DNA of 55,833 bases, taken from assembly GCA_947305775.1 (NCBI GenBank), contig CAMZEN010000013.1:1-55833 (forward strand), given 5' to 3'. This DNA is from an uncultured Verrucomicrobiota bacterium. GTDB lineage: Bacteria > Verrucomicrobiota > Kiritimatiellia > RFP12 > UBA1067. Shown piece after piece: positions 34,994 through 43,171 of this stretch (within the stretch, counting starts at the first letter, position 1; each line of letters starts with the position of its first letter). A program made the position numbers and the translations under genes. A model generated the notes under the pieces. The model saw only the letters and a program-made list of their open reading frames with translations, ran no database searches and was not told the origin of the DNA.

Positions 34994-35028
34994 TGTCAGA
35001 ATGTAAACCAAGTGTTTACATTTTGACA
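34994..35028 (+). terminator. Hairpin after the first ATPase gene
   Basis: TGTCAGAATGTAAAC (34994-35008) pairs with GTTTACATTTTGACA (35014-35028), with one G-U wobble and a 5-base loop. It begins 7 bases after the ATPase stop and is absent after copy 2. A terminator for the plus-strand gene is likely. Confidence 0.7.
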
Positions 35029-35032
35029 CACT

Positions 35033-35230
35033 CTATTGGAACGTCATTGCCGTCCCGCCGCCGGCTCCGTCCTTGAGGAGTTCGGCTGTCTTCTTTGTGT
35101 GCTTGACAATCTCCTGCGTCGCGGTGAGCATCCGCTGTTCCATCTGGTTGCCTCGAAGCGACTGCGCGGCGTTCTCATCGATTGACTCGTCGCGCTCGGA
35201 ATACGCCTCCTCGACACGTACTGCTGCCAT
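35033..35230 (-). pseudogene. Chimeric gene remnant: 5' end of the 279-residue tail gene joined to the 3' end of the tape measure gene
   Basis: A 65-codon open frame with a good ribosome site. Codons 1-18 (MAAVRVEEAYSERDESID) nearly match the start of the gene at 33311, and the remaining ~46 codons (NAAQSLRGNQMEQRMLTA and onward to GGGTAMTFQ) nearly match the end of the tape measure. The join lies at a short shared GCGAA-type sequence. This is the expected junction of a tandem duplication that spanned the first ATPase gene. It may still be translated but is unlikely to work as a tail protein. Confidence 0.9.
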
Positions 35231-35246
35231 AGGCACCTCCACTTCT

Positions 35247-35380
35247 TTTACCTTCGTTTTTCGGCAAAATCGGCTCTTCTTTACCTTTGTTTTTCGTCAA
35301 AGCAACCCATTCTTTACCTTCGTTTTTCGTCAAGACAAGCTCTTCTTTACCTTCGTTTTTCGTCAAGCCCCCTTGATTTG
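35247..35380. repeat. 33-bp direct-repeat array upstream of the second ATPase gene
   Basis: Four units containing TTACCTTCGTTTTTCGTCAA (with small changes) start at 35248, 35281, 35314 and 35347, an exact 33-bp step, followed by a degenerate unit with TTTGTCGCCAAAA. On the minus strand the units read as 11-residue LTKNEGKEE-type peptides, but I see no sign that they are translated. The array ends at the promoter of the second ATPase gene. Confidence 0.9.
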
Positions 35381-35401
35381 TCGCCAAAATTTTGGTACAC
35401 T
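35373..35401 (+). promoter_or_regulatory. Promoter of the second ATPase gene
   Basis: TTGATT at 35373-35378 and TACACT at 35396-35401 are 17 bases apart, a fair sigma-70-type match. AAAGGA precedes the ATG at 35428. The array-promoter-ATPase arrangement is the same as for copy 1. Confidence 0.6.
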
Positions 35402-35427
35402 ATTCGCCAAAACACAAAGGAAAACGA

Positions 35428-36759
35428 ATGTATATTGCAAGAAACATAGATTCAGCCTTGGTTGAATGGAAGGACGACCGCTTCCGCAAGCCAATGCTGC
35501 TGCGCGGAGCGAGGCAGACTGGCAAGACCACGGCTGTCCGAAATTTCGCCAAGCTATTTGATTCGTTCGTTGAACTGAACTTCGAGAGGAACAAGTTGCT
35601 TCCCGGAATTTTTGAAGACGATCTTGACGTCCGCCGCATCGTCCGGCAGATCGAGGGCATCATGCGCAAGAGAATCGTGCCCGGCAGGACGCTTCTCTTC
35701 CTTGACGAGATTCAGATGTGCCCTCGGGCCATTTCCGCCCTTCGGTACTTCTACGAGGAAATGCCTGAACTGCACGTCATCGCAACCGGTTCGCTCCTTG
35801 AATTCGTGTTCGACAAGATCAAGGATTTCGGCGTAGGCAGGATACGAAATGCGTTCATCTATCCGTTTTCCTTCGCCGAGTTTGCCGAGGCCACCGGAGA
35901 CGGAATACTGGTCGAGCACATGCGGGAGGCAACCTTTGGCCGGCCCCTTTCCGAACTTGAACACTCCATGCTCCTTGAGCGCATGAAGACATATGTCATA
36001 GTCGGGGGAATGCCGGCGGCAGTCGGCGCGTATGTCCAGACACAGAGCTACCTCGATGTCGCACGGATGCACACCGACATCATGACCACCCTGAAATCCG
36101 ACTTCGGCAAATACGACGAGAAAGTCCCGTCGGCGCGCATCCGCAACGCATTCGCCTCCGTAGTCGCGCAAACGGGCGGCAAGTTCGTCTACAGCAACTC
36201 CAATCTGGAACTGTCCTACAGGCAGGCGAAGGAGGCGACAGACCTCCTTGAACTGTCGAAACTGATAGTCAAGGTCGCGTCGTGCCACGCCAACGGCATC
36301 CCTCTTGGCGGAGACGTCAATCCAAAGTCCAGCAAGTTCATGCTCCTCGACACGGGGCTCTACATGCACGAATGCCAGCTGGACATCGCCGACCTCATCT
36401 CAAGACCACCGGCCGACTTCATCAACAAGGGCAGGCTTGCGGAGATGCTTGTCGGGCTTGAGCTGCTCAAGTCATACGACGCCTTCACGGACAGCGAACT
36501 CTTCTACTGGCACCGCGAAGCCGCCAACTCCACGGCCGAAGTCGACTACCTGGTGCAGCACAACGGAGCCGTCCTCCCTGTCGAAGTCAAGGCAGGCACG
36601 CGAGGCGCGATGAAGAGTCTCCACATGCTCATGGCAGAGAAGGGAATCGAGCTGGGCATTAGGACATCGCAGGAGAATCTCGGTGTGATGGGAAATGTAC
36701 GCATAATCCCCCACTACATGATTGGCGAGTGGAAACGGCTTCTCGCAGACATTCACTGA
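35428..36759 (+). CDS. AAA_14/DUF4143 ATPase, copy 2
   Basis: A 443-residue paralogue of copy 1. The start is MYIARNIDSALVEWKDD. Walker A is RGARQTGKTT, Walker B LLFLDEIQM, and the DUF4143 end has AEVDYLVQ and LPVEVKAG. The two copies share blocks such as ALRYFYE, IATGSLLEF and YPFSFAEF but differ throughout, far more than the flanking duplicated tail-gene fragments do. Its 3' end overlaps the convergent tape measure stop by 7 bases, so it lacks its own terminator. Confidence 0.92.
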   Translation: MYIARNIDSALVEWKDDRFRKPMLLRGARQTGKTTAVRNFAKLFDSFVELNFERNKLLPGIFEDDLDVRRIVRQIEGIMRKRIVPGRTLLFLDEIQMCPRAISALRYFYEEMPELHVIATGSLLEFVFDKIKDFGVGRIRNAFIYPFSFAEFAEATGDGILVEHMREATFGRPLSELEHSMLLERMKTYVIVGGMPAAVGAYVQTQSYLDVARMHTDIMTTLKSDFGKYDEKVPSARIRNAFASVVAQTGGKFVYSNSNLELSYRQAKEATDLLELSKLIVKVASCHANGIPLGGDVNPKSSKFMLLDTGLYMHECQLDIADLISRPPADFINKGRLAEMLVGLELLKSYDAFTDSELFYWHREAANSTAEVDYLVQHNGAVLPVEVKAGTRGAMKSLHMLMAEKGIELGIRTSQENLGVMGNVRIIPHYMIGEWKRLLADIH

Positions 36760-39700
36760 AACGTCATCGCAGTTCCGCCGCCCGCTCCGTCCTTGAGGAG
36801 TTCGGCGGTCTTCTTCGTGTGCTTCACGATTTCCTGCGTCGCCGTGAGCATCCGCTGCTCCATCTGGCTCCCACGGAGCGACTGCGCGGCGTTCGCGTAG
36901 AACGTTCCCTGCGGCTTTGCGATTGAAGTCTGCTTCGCGGTCGCGTCCTGCGCATTGCGCAGCTTCGCCTCGTACTTGTCCACCAGTCCCTCGGCGAGTG
37001 AGTAGGCGTCCTGCGCCTTGCGGATTCGCTTCTCCTCGTCATCGGAGACGTCTCCGTCCGCCGTCGCCTCGGCCATCGCTTTCTGAAACTCCGCCTTGGC
37101 GGAGGCCGCCGCAATCTTCGACTGCGAGATGAGGTCGTTCAGGAGCTTCATCCCCTTGGCCGCATCGTCCTTCAAGGCGTCCTCGACCTTGCGGTCGGTC
37201 TCGCCCTCGCCGCGCCTGCGGCTTATGTCCTCGGCGGTCTGGTCGAACGACTCCTGGAGATCCGCAATCTCCTTGTCGAACTTCCGCTTCGCTTTCTCCT
37301 CCGCAGCCTTGATGCGCCGCTCCGCCGTGGCGTCCGCCTCGGCAAGGCGTCCTTCAAGGTCGGCTATCTTCTCCAGGTCCTTGTCCTTCTTCGACTTTTC
37401 GTAGGAGAGGATGGTCTGGATGAGCGACTTGTACTCGTCGCGCAGCTCGCGGATGTCGGACACCTCGTTTTCGAGTTCGCTCCGCGTCTCGCGGATGAGT
37501 CGCTTCTCGATTTCGGAAGCCTTCTTCGATGCGGAGTCGGCCTCGTCCATGCTGGCGTGTTTCTCGCTCCGACCCGTCTCTACCTTCTCCTCCAGCTGCT
37601 CGTGTTCGGTCTTGCCGCCGGTCAGAGCGTCCTTGTCGCCGTCGCGGATCGCCGCGAGGCGTTTACGGGCATCGGCGATCTTCTTCATCGCGTCGGATAT
37701 CTTCTCGCCGTTCTTCGCAATCTCCTCGGAGGACTTGTTCATCCTGAACGTGACCGTGTGCCAGGCGTTGACCCACCAGCCGCAGAGCGACTGGTTTTCC
37801 TCGCCAAGCTCTTGGATGTTCTTCCGCGCTTCGTCGATTTCCGCCTCTATCTGGTGGATCGCCTGCGCCTTCATCGCCTCGTTGAAGCGAGACTGCGCGT
37901 CGGCCGCCATCGAAATTGACTTGGAGGCATGGTCAATCGCTATTCCGAGGTCGCCGTAGCGTCCCTTGAGCTGCCCGGCGAGTTTTTCCGCCTCCGCCAT
38001 CTCCGCATTCGAGAGGTTCTCCTTCTCCGCGAGCTGTCCGAGCCGCTCCATGCGGAGCTGGTCGGTCGAGCGGAGCTGGTCGCCTTTGTCGCGGAGCTTC
38101 CCCATCTCGTCGGACAGTTTCGCCGTGTGCTTCGAGGCCGAGGCCATGTAAGCACAGAGACCGCCCAATGCGGCGACGACGCCGATCAGCACCCAAGTGA
38201 TCGGGATTGCGCAGAATGCGGTCGCCGCTGCGGTGGCCGCGAGGTAGCCCGCCGCCACGACCTTGGTGGTCGCGGCAAGGGCGACGTTCGCAGTAGCCGC
38301 AACACCCGCCGTCAGCGCGGCTTTCGTATGGGACAGGGTAATCGCCCGTCCGACCGCCGCGAACGCCACGTGCGCCGCCGTAGCCGCCTTTGCCGCGATT
38401 GTGCCGATTGTCTCGGCGGCGGCATGCGCCTTTGCGCTCACCGTGGCGGCGATAGTGGCCGAATTGAGGCTTTTCAGGGCGGCTGTGACCGCAGCGAAGC
38501 GGCTGGCGATGGCGGATTTCGCCGCTGCCGCCGCCTCTGCGTTCGACATCAGCACCAAAGAGGCCGCTATCTGCTTCGCGCGGCTGTCTATCGGGAGGTT
38601 CAGGGCGGCGAGAAGCCGCGAAGTGCCGACCATAGCCGGTATCGCCGCGTTGCGATAGTCCGCAAACGCCCTCGCCATGAGCGAGAACGCGCCTTGAACT
38701 GCAACGGCTTTTGAAGCCAGCGCTGCCTGGACTCCGGCGAAAGCGCCGAACACGCCAGACAAGGCGCCGATCCCGCCCGAAAGCACACGGCTCACGGTGC
38801 CGACGGTGAGGAGTGCCGCACCCAATGCGGCTATCGAACCCGCCGTCACCGCGATTGAAGCGACGAGTCCCTTGTTCGCCTCGATCCACTTCGTGAACGA
38901 GTTTATGACCGCCGTTATCCGCTCGACCATCGGCTTGATGGTCGAGTTGAGTGCTTCACCCGTGGCGTTCATCGCGCCCTCGACCGCCGACTGGAAGAGG
39001 CGGAACGATCCGCCTATCCCGGCGTCCATCGCCCTGGCGGTGGCGTCAGCCTGGCCGGAGACATCCTTGAGCTTCGCAAGGAACTCGTCCAGCTCGCCGA
39101 TGTCCTTCGTGAGCGACATCCCGGACATCATGCCCCTGACGTCGAACACGTCCTTCATGAAGGCGAGCCTCTCCGCCGTCGGGAGCGACTTAGTCGCCAC
39201 CGCGATGTCGCGCATCACCTCCGCCATCTTGCGGAGGTTGCCGTTCGCGTCCGTGGCCTCCACCCCGACTTCGCGGAGCGTCTTCTGAACCTTTACGTCC
39301 GCGAACTGCACATACGCCTTGCGGAGCGCCGTTCCCGCGAGGGAACCCTTGACGCCCATGTTCGCCATGACGCCGAGCGCCGCGCACAGTTCGTCGAGCG
39401 ATTCGCCCGCCGCAGCCGCCTGCGGCCCCGCCATCTTTAACCCCTCGAAGAGGTCGGTCAATGTCTGCGCCGATCCGTTTGCGGTGGCGGTCAGGATGTC
39501 CGAAACCTGCGACATCTTCGATGCCTCAAGGCCGAAGATGCGCATCGAGTTAGCAGCGATGTCGGCGGACTCCGCAAGTTCCGTGCCAGTTGCACGGCTC
39601 AAATTCAAAACAGAGGAGATCGAGGCTTCAATCTCCCCCCGGTCGAATCCCATCCGACCAAGCGCGACCATCGCGTCAGCGACCTGCTGCGCGGTGAAGG

Positions 39701-40004
39701 ACGTCTCCCGCCCCAGCCTCTGCGCCGTTTTCGTCAGCGACTCGAACGCCTCGCCCGTCGAGTTCGTGACGGCCTGCACGAGCCTCATCCTGTCGTCGAA
39801 CCCCGCGAACGATTTCTCCGCGAGCGCGAACGGAAGCGATATCGCACCCCCGATGGCCAGCATCTCGCGCCCCATCGCCGTGCAGGACTTGGAGAAGGAG
39901 CGAAGCTCGGCCTGCGCCTCGCCGAGACTCCTACGGAGCTTCGAGGAATCGGCGGTCACTTCGACGTATGCGCGTCCCGCCTTGATGTTCGCCGTCGCCG
40001 ACAT
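36753..40004 (-). CDS. Phage tail tape measure protein
   Basis: A 1083-residue tape measure protein (TP901 type), which sets tail length and is ejected with DNA. The start MSATANIKAGRAYVEVTAD has GAAAGGAGGAG before it. Residues about 65-330 carry the TP901 core (FDDRMRLVQAVTNSTGEAF, SFTAQQVADAMVALGRMGF, DIAANSMRIFGLEASKMS). Ala-rich hydrophobic segments fill the middle, and a long charged coiled coil (EKAKRKFDKEIADLQE and neighbours) the last third. The last ~46 codons are duplicated in the remnant at 35033. Confidence 0.95.
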   Translation of the reverse strand: MSATANIKAGRAYVEVTADSSKLRRSLGEAQAELRSFSKSCTAMGREMLAIGGAISLPFALAEKSFAGFDDRMRLVQAVTNSTGEAFESLTKTAQRLGRETSFTAQQVADAMVALGRMGFDRGEIEASISSVLNLSRATGTELAESADIAANSMRIFGLEASKMSQVSDILTATANGSAQTLTDLFEGLKMAGPQAAAAGESLDELCAALGVMANMGVKGSLAGTALRKAYVQFADVKVQKTLREVGVEATDANGNLRKMAEVMRDIAVATKSLPTAERLAFMKDVFDVRGMMSGMSLTKDIGELDEFLAKLKDVSGQADATARAMDAGIGGSFRLFQSAVEGAMNATGEALNSTIKPMVERITAVINSFTKWIEANKGLVASIAVTAGSIAALGAALLTVGTVSRVLSGGIGALSGVFGAFAGVQAALASKAVAVQGAFSLMARAFADYRNAAIPAMVGTSRLLAALNLPIDSRAKQIAASLVLMSNAEAAAAAKSAIASRFAAVTAALKSLNSATIAATVSAKAHAAAETIGTIAAKAATAAHVAFAAVGRAITLSHTKAALTAGVAATANVALAATTKVVAAGYLAATAAATAFCAIPITWVLIGVVAALGGLCAYMASASKHTAKLSDEMGKLRDKGDQLRSTDQLRMERLGQLAEKENLSNAEMAEAEKLAGQLKGRYGDLGIAIDHASKSISMAADAQSRFNEAMKAQAIHQIEAEIDEARKNIQELGEENQSLCGWWVNAWHTVTFRMNKSSEEIAKNGEKISDAMKKIADARKRLAAIRDGDKDALTGGKTEHEQLEEKVETGRSEKHASMDEADSASKKASEIEKRLIRETRSELENEVSDIRELRDEYKSLIQTILSYEKSKKDKDLEKIADLEGRLAEADATAERRIKAAEEKAKRKFDKEIADLQESFDQTAEDISRRRGEGETDRKVEDALKDDAAKGMKLLNDLISQSKIAAASAKAEFQKAMAEATADGDVSDDEEKRIRKAQDAYSLAEGLVDKYEAKLRNAQDATAKQTSIAKPQGTFYANAAQSLRGSQMEQRMLTATQEIVKHTKKTAELLKDGAGGGTAMTFQ

Positions 40005-40017
40005 GATACTCCTCCTT

Positions 40018-40191
40018 TCACTTCTCCTCTTCAAGGAACACGCCCGCCGCGTGTTCAAGCATGCCGAGCCGCTCCCGGCATTCGTACTCCTCGCCGTGGT
40101 TCTCCCTGAGCCACCTTGCGACCTCGCGGATCTCCTCCGCGAGTATCTTGAGGCGCTCTACCGCATATGCGGGATTCACGATGTCCGTCAT
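40018..40191 (-). CDS. Small phage protein between tail chaperone and tape measure
   Basis: A 57-residue helical, charged protein: MTDIVNPAYAVERLKILAEE through to VFLEEEK. Its ATG overlaps the stop of the chaperone frame as ATGA, and it ends 13 bases before the tape measure start. Small helical proteins at this position are common in siphophage tail operons and may help chaperone assembly. Confidence 0.75.
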   Translation of the reverse strand: MTDIVNPAYAVERLKILAEEIREVARWLRENHGEEYECRERLGMLEHAAGVFLEEEK

Positions 40192-40487
40192 CTGGCGCCT
40201 CCCCTGCAGAACGCGGCCTTGAGAGCCTCCTTCATCTCCTCGCCGCGAAGGACTATCTTCGGCGGCAACGGCGCGAAAGGGTTGAAGTCCGAGGGCTTGA
40301 ACGGCTTTCCCTTCTTCGGATCGCGATTAAGGTTCGCCATGAGCGCCATCTGCGAGGATACCATCCCCCACTCGAACTTAGCCCGCCCTTCCGCCATGAG
40401 CCCCAGCTCCCTCAAGGTGAGGGGACCGGGGTCGACTCCGCAGATTCCGGCGAGCCGGGCTGCGGTCTCAAGGAGGTCTTCATACGC
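40188..40487 (-). CDS. Second tail assembly chaperone frame (gpT-like), probably read by -1 frameshift
   Basis: This frame has no good start of its own at its upstream end. Its sequence AYEDLLETAARLAGI, LTLRELGLMAEGRAKFEWG and NRDPKKGKPFKPSDFNPF strongly resembles the C-terminal extensions of phage tail chaperones. It overlaps the end of the 166-residue protein in the -1 frame, just like lambda G/GT. A T TTT TTC heptamer is present at 40598-40604, but it lies about 60 codons before the upstream protein's stop. Alternatively, translation may start at the ATG at 40397, which has GAGGGAG before it. Confidence 0.65.
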   Translation of the reverse strand, partial: AYEDLLETAARLAGICGVDPGPLTLRELGLMAEGRAKFEWGMVSSQMALMANLNRDPKKGKPFKPSDFNPFAPLPPKIVLRGEEMKEALKAAFCRGGAR

Positions 40488-40912
40488 TCCTCGAACTCCG
40501 GGCTCGAGAGAGCCTTCTCGAGCGCATCGAGGTTCTCCGTCTCGAACCTCCTTGCGAGGTCGACCGCTTTCCTGAGGAAGAGCCGCCTCGCCCCCGGGAA
40601 AAAATCGACGAGCTCGTCCAGGAACGCCCTGGTCGCCTCCGCGATAGATTCGCCGGCCAACGAGCTTCCGAAGTCCTCGTCGGTCACTCCCGCCGACTTC
40701 GCCTGCCCCTCGCAGAGAACCCACAGGATGTCGACGAGGAGGATGGGGTCGTTGGCCACGCGATCCAGCGTGTCCGTCGCGACCGCCCCGTCCTTGCCTG
40801 TCGATATGATGTTCACAAGGTCTACTCCGAGGATGTCGCGAACGCGCTTCATCTGGCGGACGTTGAGCTCGATGTCCCAAGTCCTGCCTTTGGTGTCTGT
40901 GAACCGTCTCAT
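40412..40912 (-). CDS. Tail assembly chaperone (gpG-like)
   Basis: A 166-residue protein preceded by AAAGGAGAAG. It starts MRRFTDTKGRTWDIELNVRQ, which matches the tail assembly chaperones located between tube and tape measure genes. The protein ends in a Pro/Ser-rich tail (PQPGSPESAESTPVPSP) while a second coding frame begins in the -1 register, supporting a programmed frameshift. It binds the tape measure before tube polymerisation in characterised phages. Confidence 0.82.
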   Translation of the reverse strand: MRRFTDTKGRTWDIELNVRQMKRVRDILGVDLVNIISTGKDGAVATDTLDRVANDPILLVDILWVLCEGQAKSAGVTDEDFGSSLAGESIAEATRAFLDELVDFFPGARRLFLRKAVDLARRFETENLDALEKALSSPEFEERMKTSLRPQPGSPESAESTPVPSP

Positions 40913-40936
40913 GATTCTTCTCCTTTCCCGCCGTCA

Positions 40937-41368
40937 TCAGCCGCCGTTGCCGCTTCCGTCCTTCCAGGTCGGCGCGCGCGTCACCAAGGTCGGCTTGCAG
41001 GTGACGGATACGGTCAATGCCTCCTCCAGAGGCTCGGAACGCGAGAACGACGTCACGACGAAGTCCGCGTCCAGCCCGTTGCCGTCGCCGTCCGAGGCGA
41101 AGAGAGCGATGGCGGAGTTGTTGAAGTACGCGTTCTTGATCGCCTTGAACCCGTTGTCCGACGTGTCCCAGACCATCTCGAACTCGAGGCTCGCATCCTT
41201 CAAAGTCGCAGCCGTGATTCGCCAGCCCTCGGCGGCGCGGGTCGTGATGTCGGCTTCGCCGGTCTCCAGCGTGAGCGTCACATCCTTGCAGTTCGCCATC
41301 TCGGAGTTGGCGGTCTGTCCCGCCGTTCCGTGGAATAGCTTTGCGTCCAATCCAAGCTTGTATGCCAT
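40937..41368 (-). CDS. Major tail tube protein
   Basis: A 143-residue protein of the Phage_tail_2/TP901 major tail type: MAYKLGLDAKLFHGTAGQ, CKDVTLTLETGEADITTRAAEGWRI and a beta-rich rest ending LTVSVTCKPTLV. It should polymerise as hexameric rings to form the tail tube. The position directly before the chaperone genes fits. Confidence 0.88.
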   Translation of the reverse strand: MAYKLGLDAKLFHGTAGQTANSEMANCKDVTLTLETGEADITTRAAEGWRITAATLKDASLEFEMVWDTSDNGFKAIKNAYFNNSAIALFASDGDGNGLDADFVVTSFSRSEPLEEALTVSVTCKPTLVTRAPTWKDGSGNGG

Positions 41369-41398
41369 TTTATGGTTCTCCTTCTGTTTGTCTGTAAA

Positions 41399-41779
41399 TC
41401 ACTTGACCGCGTCCTTCCACATCTTTGCGACGTAGGGCGCGGACTCCTTCAAGGCGGGACCCATGAGCGGGCGCTTCGGGTAGCGCTCGCGCCTGTACTT
41501 CCCGCCGAACTCGTGCGCTGCCATCGAGGGGCCGACGAAGTTGAAGCCGGGTCCTACGAGAACCGACCTGTCGCCATCCGAGCCGAAGAGTATCGCCCGC
41601 TTGAGGAGGCCCTTGCGCGAATGCGGAGGCGACCCCGGCGGCGACGCCTTGGGGCTCGTCACGACTTTCCTCTGGGCTACGCGGCGGACATAAGCCCCCG
41701 CGCGGCGGAGGATTTCGCGGCTCGCTTTCGCGATCCTTGCGACAAGCCCATCCTCGTCGAAATCAAGCTCGCACTTCAT
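41399..41779 (-). CDS. HK97 gp10-like neck/tail completion protein
   Basis: A 126-residue basic protein: RAGAYVRRVAQRKVVTSPKASPPGSPPHSRKG, then LVGPGFNFVGPSMAAHEFGG and RPLMGPALKESAPYVAKMW. This is the pattern of the HK97 gp10 family found between head and tail genes. AAGGAGGTC lies before the ATG, and the gene overlaps its upstream neighbour by 17 bases. Confidence 0.82.
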   Translation of the reverse strand: MKCELDFDEDGLVARIAKASREILRRAGAYVRRVAQRKVVTSPKASPPGSPPHSRKGLLKRAILFGSDGDRSVLVGPGFNFVGPSMAAHEFGGKYRRERYPKRPLMGPALKESAPYVAKMWKDAVK

Positions 41780-42170
41780 GGGAGTTGACCTCCTTGAAGA
41801 GAAGCTCTATTACGCCGGTGAACTGCCGCCTGTCCCTCATGTGGTCCGGGACGTACAGCGGCGCATGGTTCGCCTCGACGCACTTCGCGCCCCTTATCGT
41901 GCGGTGCAGGAAGTGCAAGGCGAGCGTCTGCACATAGCTGACGAGGTCGACCAGATCGTCCTCGGTCGCCTTTCTGAGGACACCCACCTGCACGGTGAGA
42001 AGATCCTCGCGGAATCCGCGCGCAAGCATCCTGTGCCTGATGCCGACGGGGACGACCACGATCCGCGTCCTCTCCTTGATGTCCTTCAGCGCGAACTCCG
42101 GCGCGAGCTCAACTTCGGCCTCTCCGATGTCCTCGGCGACGCCCTGCGCAAGTCCCATGATGTCGACCAT
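41763..42170 (-). CDS. Phage neck/tail terminator-like protein
   Basis: A 135-residue protein starting MVDIMGLAQGVAEDIGEAEV after AGGAGGAG. It has the compact alpha/beta look of tail terminator or minor tail proteins (LKDIKERTRIVVVPVGI, LVDLVSYVQTLALHFL). The position between head-tail connector and gp10-like genes supports this; direct family recognition is weak. Confidence 0.65.
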   Translation of the reverse strand: MVDIMGLAQGVAEDIGEAEVELAPEFALKDIKERTRIVVVPVGIRHRMLARGFREDLLTVQVGVLRKATEDDLVDLVSYVQTLALHFLHRTIRGAKCVEANHAPLYVPDHMRDRRQFTGVIELLFKEVNSHEVRA

Positions 42171-42181
42171 CTTGACTCCTC

Positions 42182-42445
42182 CTACTGCATTCCCTTCACG
42201 ACCTCGAAGACGAGCGACGCGACGGCGGAGAGGAGCGAGATTATCGCAGCCCCCATCGCCGCATGCAGGGTCTTCTGAAGGCCGGTCGCCGTGGCGCACG
42301 GAGGCGTGTGGTGCGCCCCGTCGGAGAAGTGCATCTTGACCATGCCCTTCAGCTCCGCGATGTCCATCCTAGCCCGAGTGAGCCCCTCCCAGAGTTCAGG
42401 GAACCCCGGAGGCATCTCCGCATGCTGCTGTTCGCCTGCTGCCAT
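42182..42445 (-). CDS. XhlA-like holin/hemolysin-type membrane protein
   Basis: An 87-residue protein with an amphipathic helix or coiled coil in the middle (LTRARMDIAELKGMVKMHF), a short His-rich linker and one C-terminal transmembrane helix (MGAAIISLLSAVASLVFEVV). This arrangement matches XhlA-type proteins that assist phage lysis. GGGAGGTGA precedes the ATG. Its position among neck genes is unusual for a lysis gene. Confidence 0.65.
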   Translation of the reverse strand: MAAGEQQHAEMPPGFPELWEGLTRARMDIAELKGMVKMHFSDGAHHTPPCATATGLQKTLHAAMGAAIISLLSAVASLVFEVVKGMQ

Positions 42446-42447
42446 TG

Positions 42448-42792
42448 CTACTCACCTCCCGTGTGTTTGGCGTGAATCCTGTAGGCCGTGCGGAACGAAT
42501 CGCTCCACCGCCAGCACGGTTCTCCGCCGGGCGCAAGGACTTCATAAGTCCCCCCGAGGAACTCGATCTCGTCGCCGACCTGCGGCTCGGAGGCAAGCTG
42601 CCCTTTGGGGACTATGAAGTCCCGCGTCTCGATCCTCGTCCAGACTCCGCTCTCGTCCGTCGTGCGGAACACCGTCCGCCCCACCACGGCGCGGACCGGA
42701 AGCTTCTCGCCGCAGAGGGGCGTGTAGCCGATCTCGGCGGCGAGGCGCTCGATCTGGATCGCGCGCATGTGTTCGATTGCGGACTTGATCAT
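42448..42792 (-). CDS. Phage head-tail connector-like protein
   Basis: A 114-residue protein: a helical start (IKSAIEHMRAIQIERLAAEIG) then beta strands ending in VGDEIEFLGGTYEVLAPGGEPCWRWSD, a typical shape for small head-tail joining proteins. It lies 2 bases after the holin-like gene in the direction of its end. Confidence 0.65.
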   Translation of the reverse strand: MIKSAIEHMRAIQIERLAAEIGYTPLCGEKLPVRAVVGRTVFRTTDESGVWTRIETRDFIVPKGQLASEPQVGDEIEFLGGTYEVLAPGGEPCWRWSDSFRTAYRIHAKHTGGE

Positions 42793-42796
42793 GGCC

Positions 42797-43138
42797 TTAG
42801 TTGAGGCCCTGCTGGAGCCTTACGACGACGAAGAGGTCCGATGCGCCCGCATCGGCTACCGCGTGCCCGATCCTGAAGGAGCCGGACGTCCCGGCCGCGA
42901 CAGCCTCCTTCGCGACAGGATTCCATCCGACCTCCGCGCCCTTCGCGAAGACGACGCCGGACGCCTTTGTCGTCTCGTAGACGCCCGTAAGCGCAAGCGC
43001 TCCGAGCTCTCCGGCCTTGATGTCGAGCTTTGCGACTCCGACGAGCTTCTCGGCGAGGACGATCATATCGCCCGCCGCGACGTCGGCCACGGGCGTATGG
43101 TCTATCGCATCGCCCCTCTGAACATATCTTGCATCCAT
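42797..43138 (-). CDS. DUF2190 family capsid-associated protein
   Basis: A 113-residue protein: MDARYVQRGDAIDHTPVADVAAGDMIVLAEKLVGVA, the standard DUF2190 opening, then LALTGVYETTKASG and a Gly/Ala-rich strand region. These proteins lie next to capsid genes and are likely head decoration proteins. A good AAAGGATC ribosome site is present. Confidence 0.85.
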   Translation of the reverse strand: MDARYVQRGDAIDHTPVADVAAGDMIVLAEKLVGVAKLDIKAGELGALALTGVYETTKASGVVFAKGAEVGWNPVAKEAVAAGTSGSFRIGHAVADAGASDLFVVVRLQQGLN

Positions 43139-43171
43139 CTTAAGAGATCCTTTCTCGTTTGAAGATTAAGC

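Noticed and set aside
33329..35380. CRISPR array reading of the 33-bp repeats
   Set aside because: The whole period is 33 bp with only 9-13 variable bases per unit, too short for repeat plus spacer, and no cas gene is present.
35175..35387. Small protein of 11-residue repeats (LTKNEGKEE type) on the minus strand of the second array
   Set aside because: No ribosome site precedes it and it overlaps the remnant gene's start. The open frame follows from 33 being a multiple of three.
40188..40937. Full 249-residue open frame as one protein
   Set aside because: Its first 150 codons are a shifted copy of the gpG-like gene with Arg/Gly-rich nonsense composition; only the last about 100 codons look coding.
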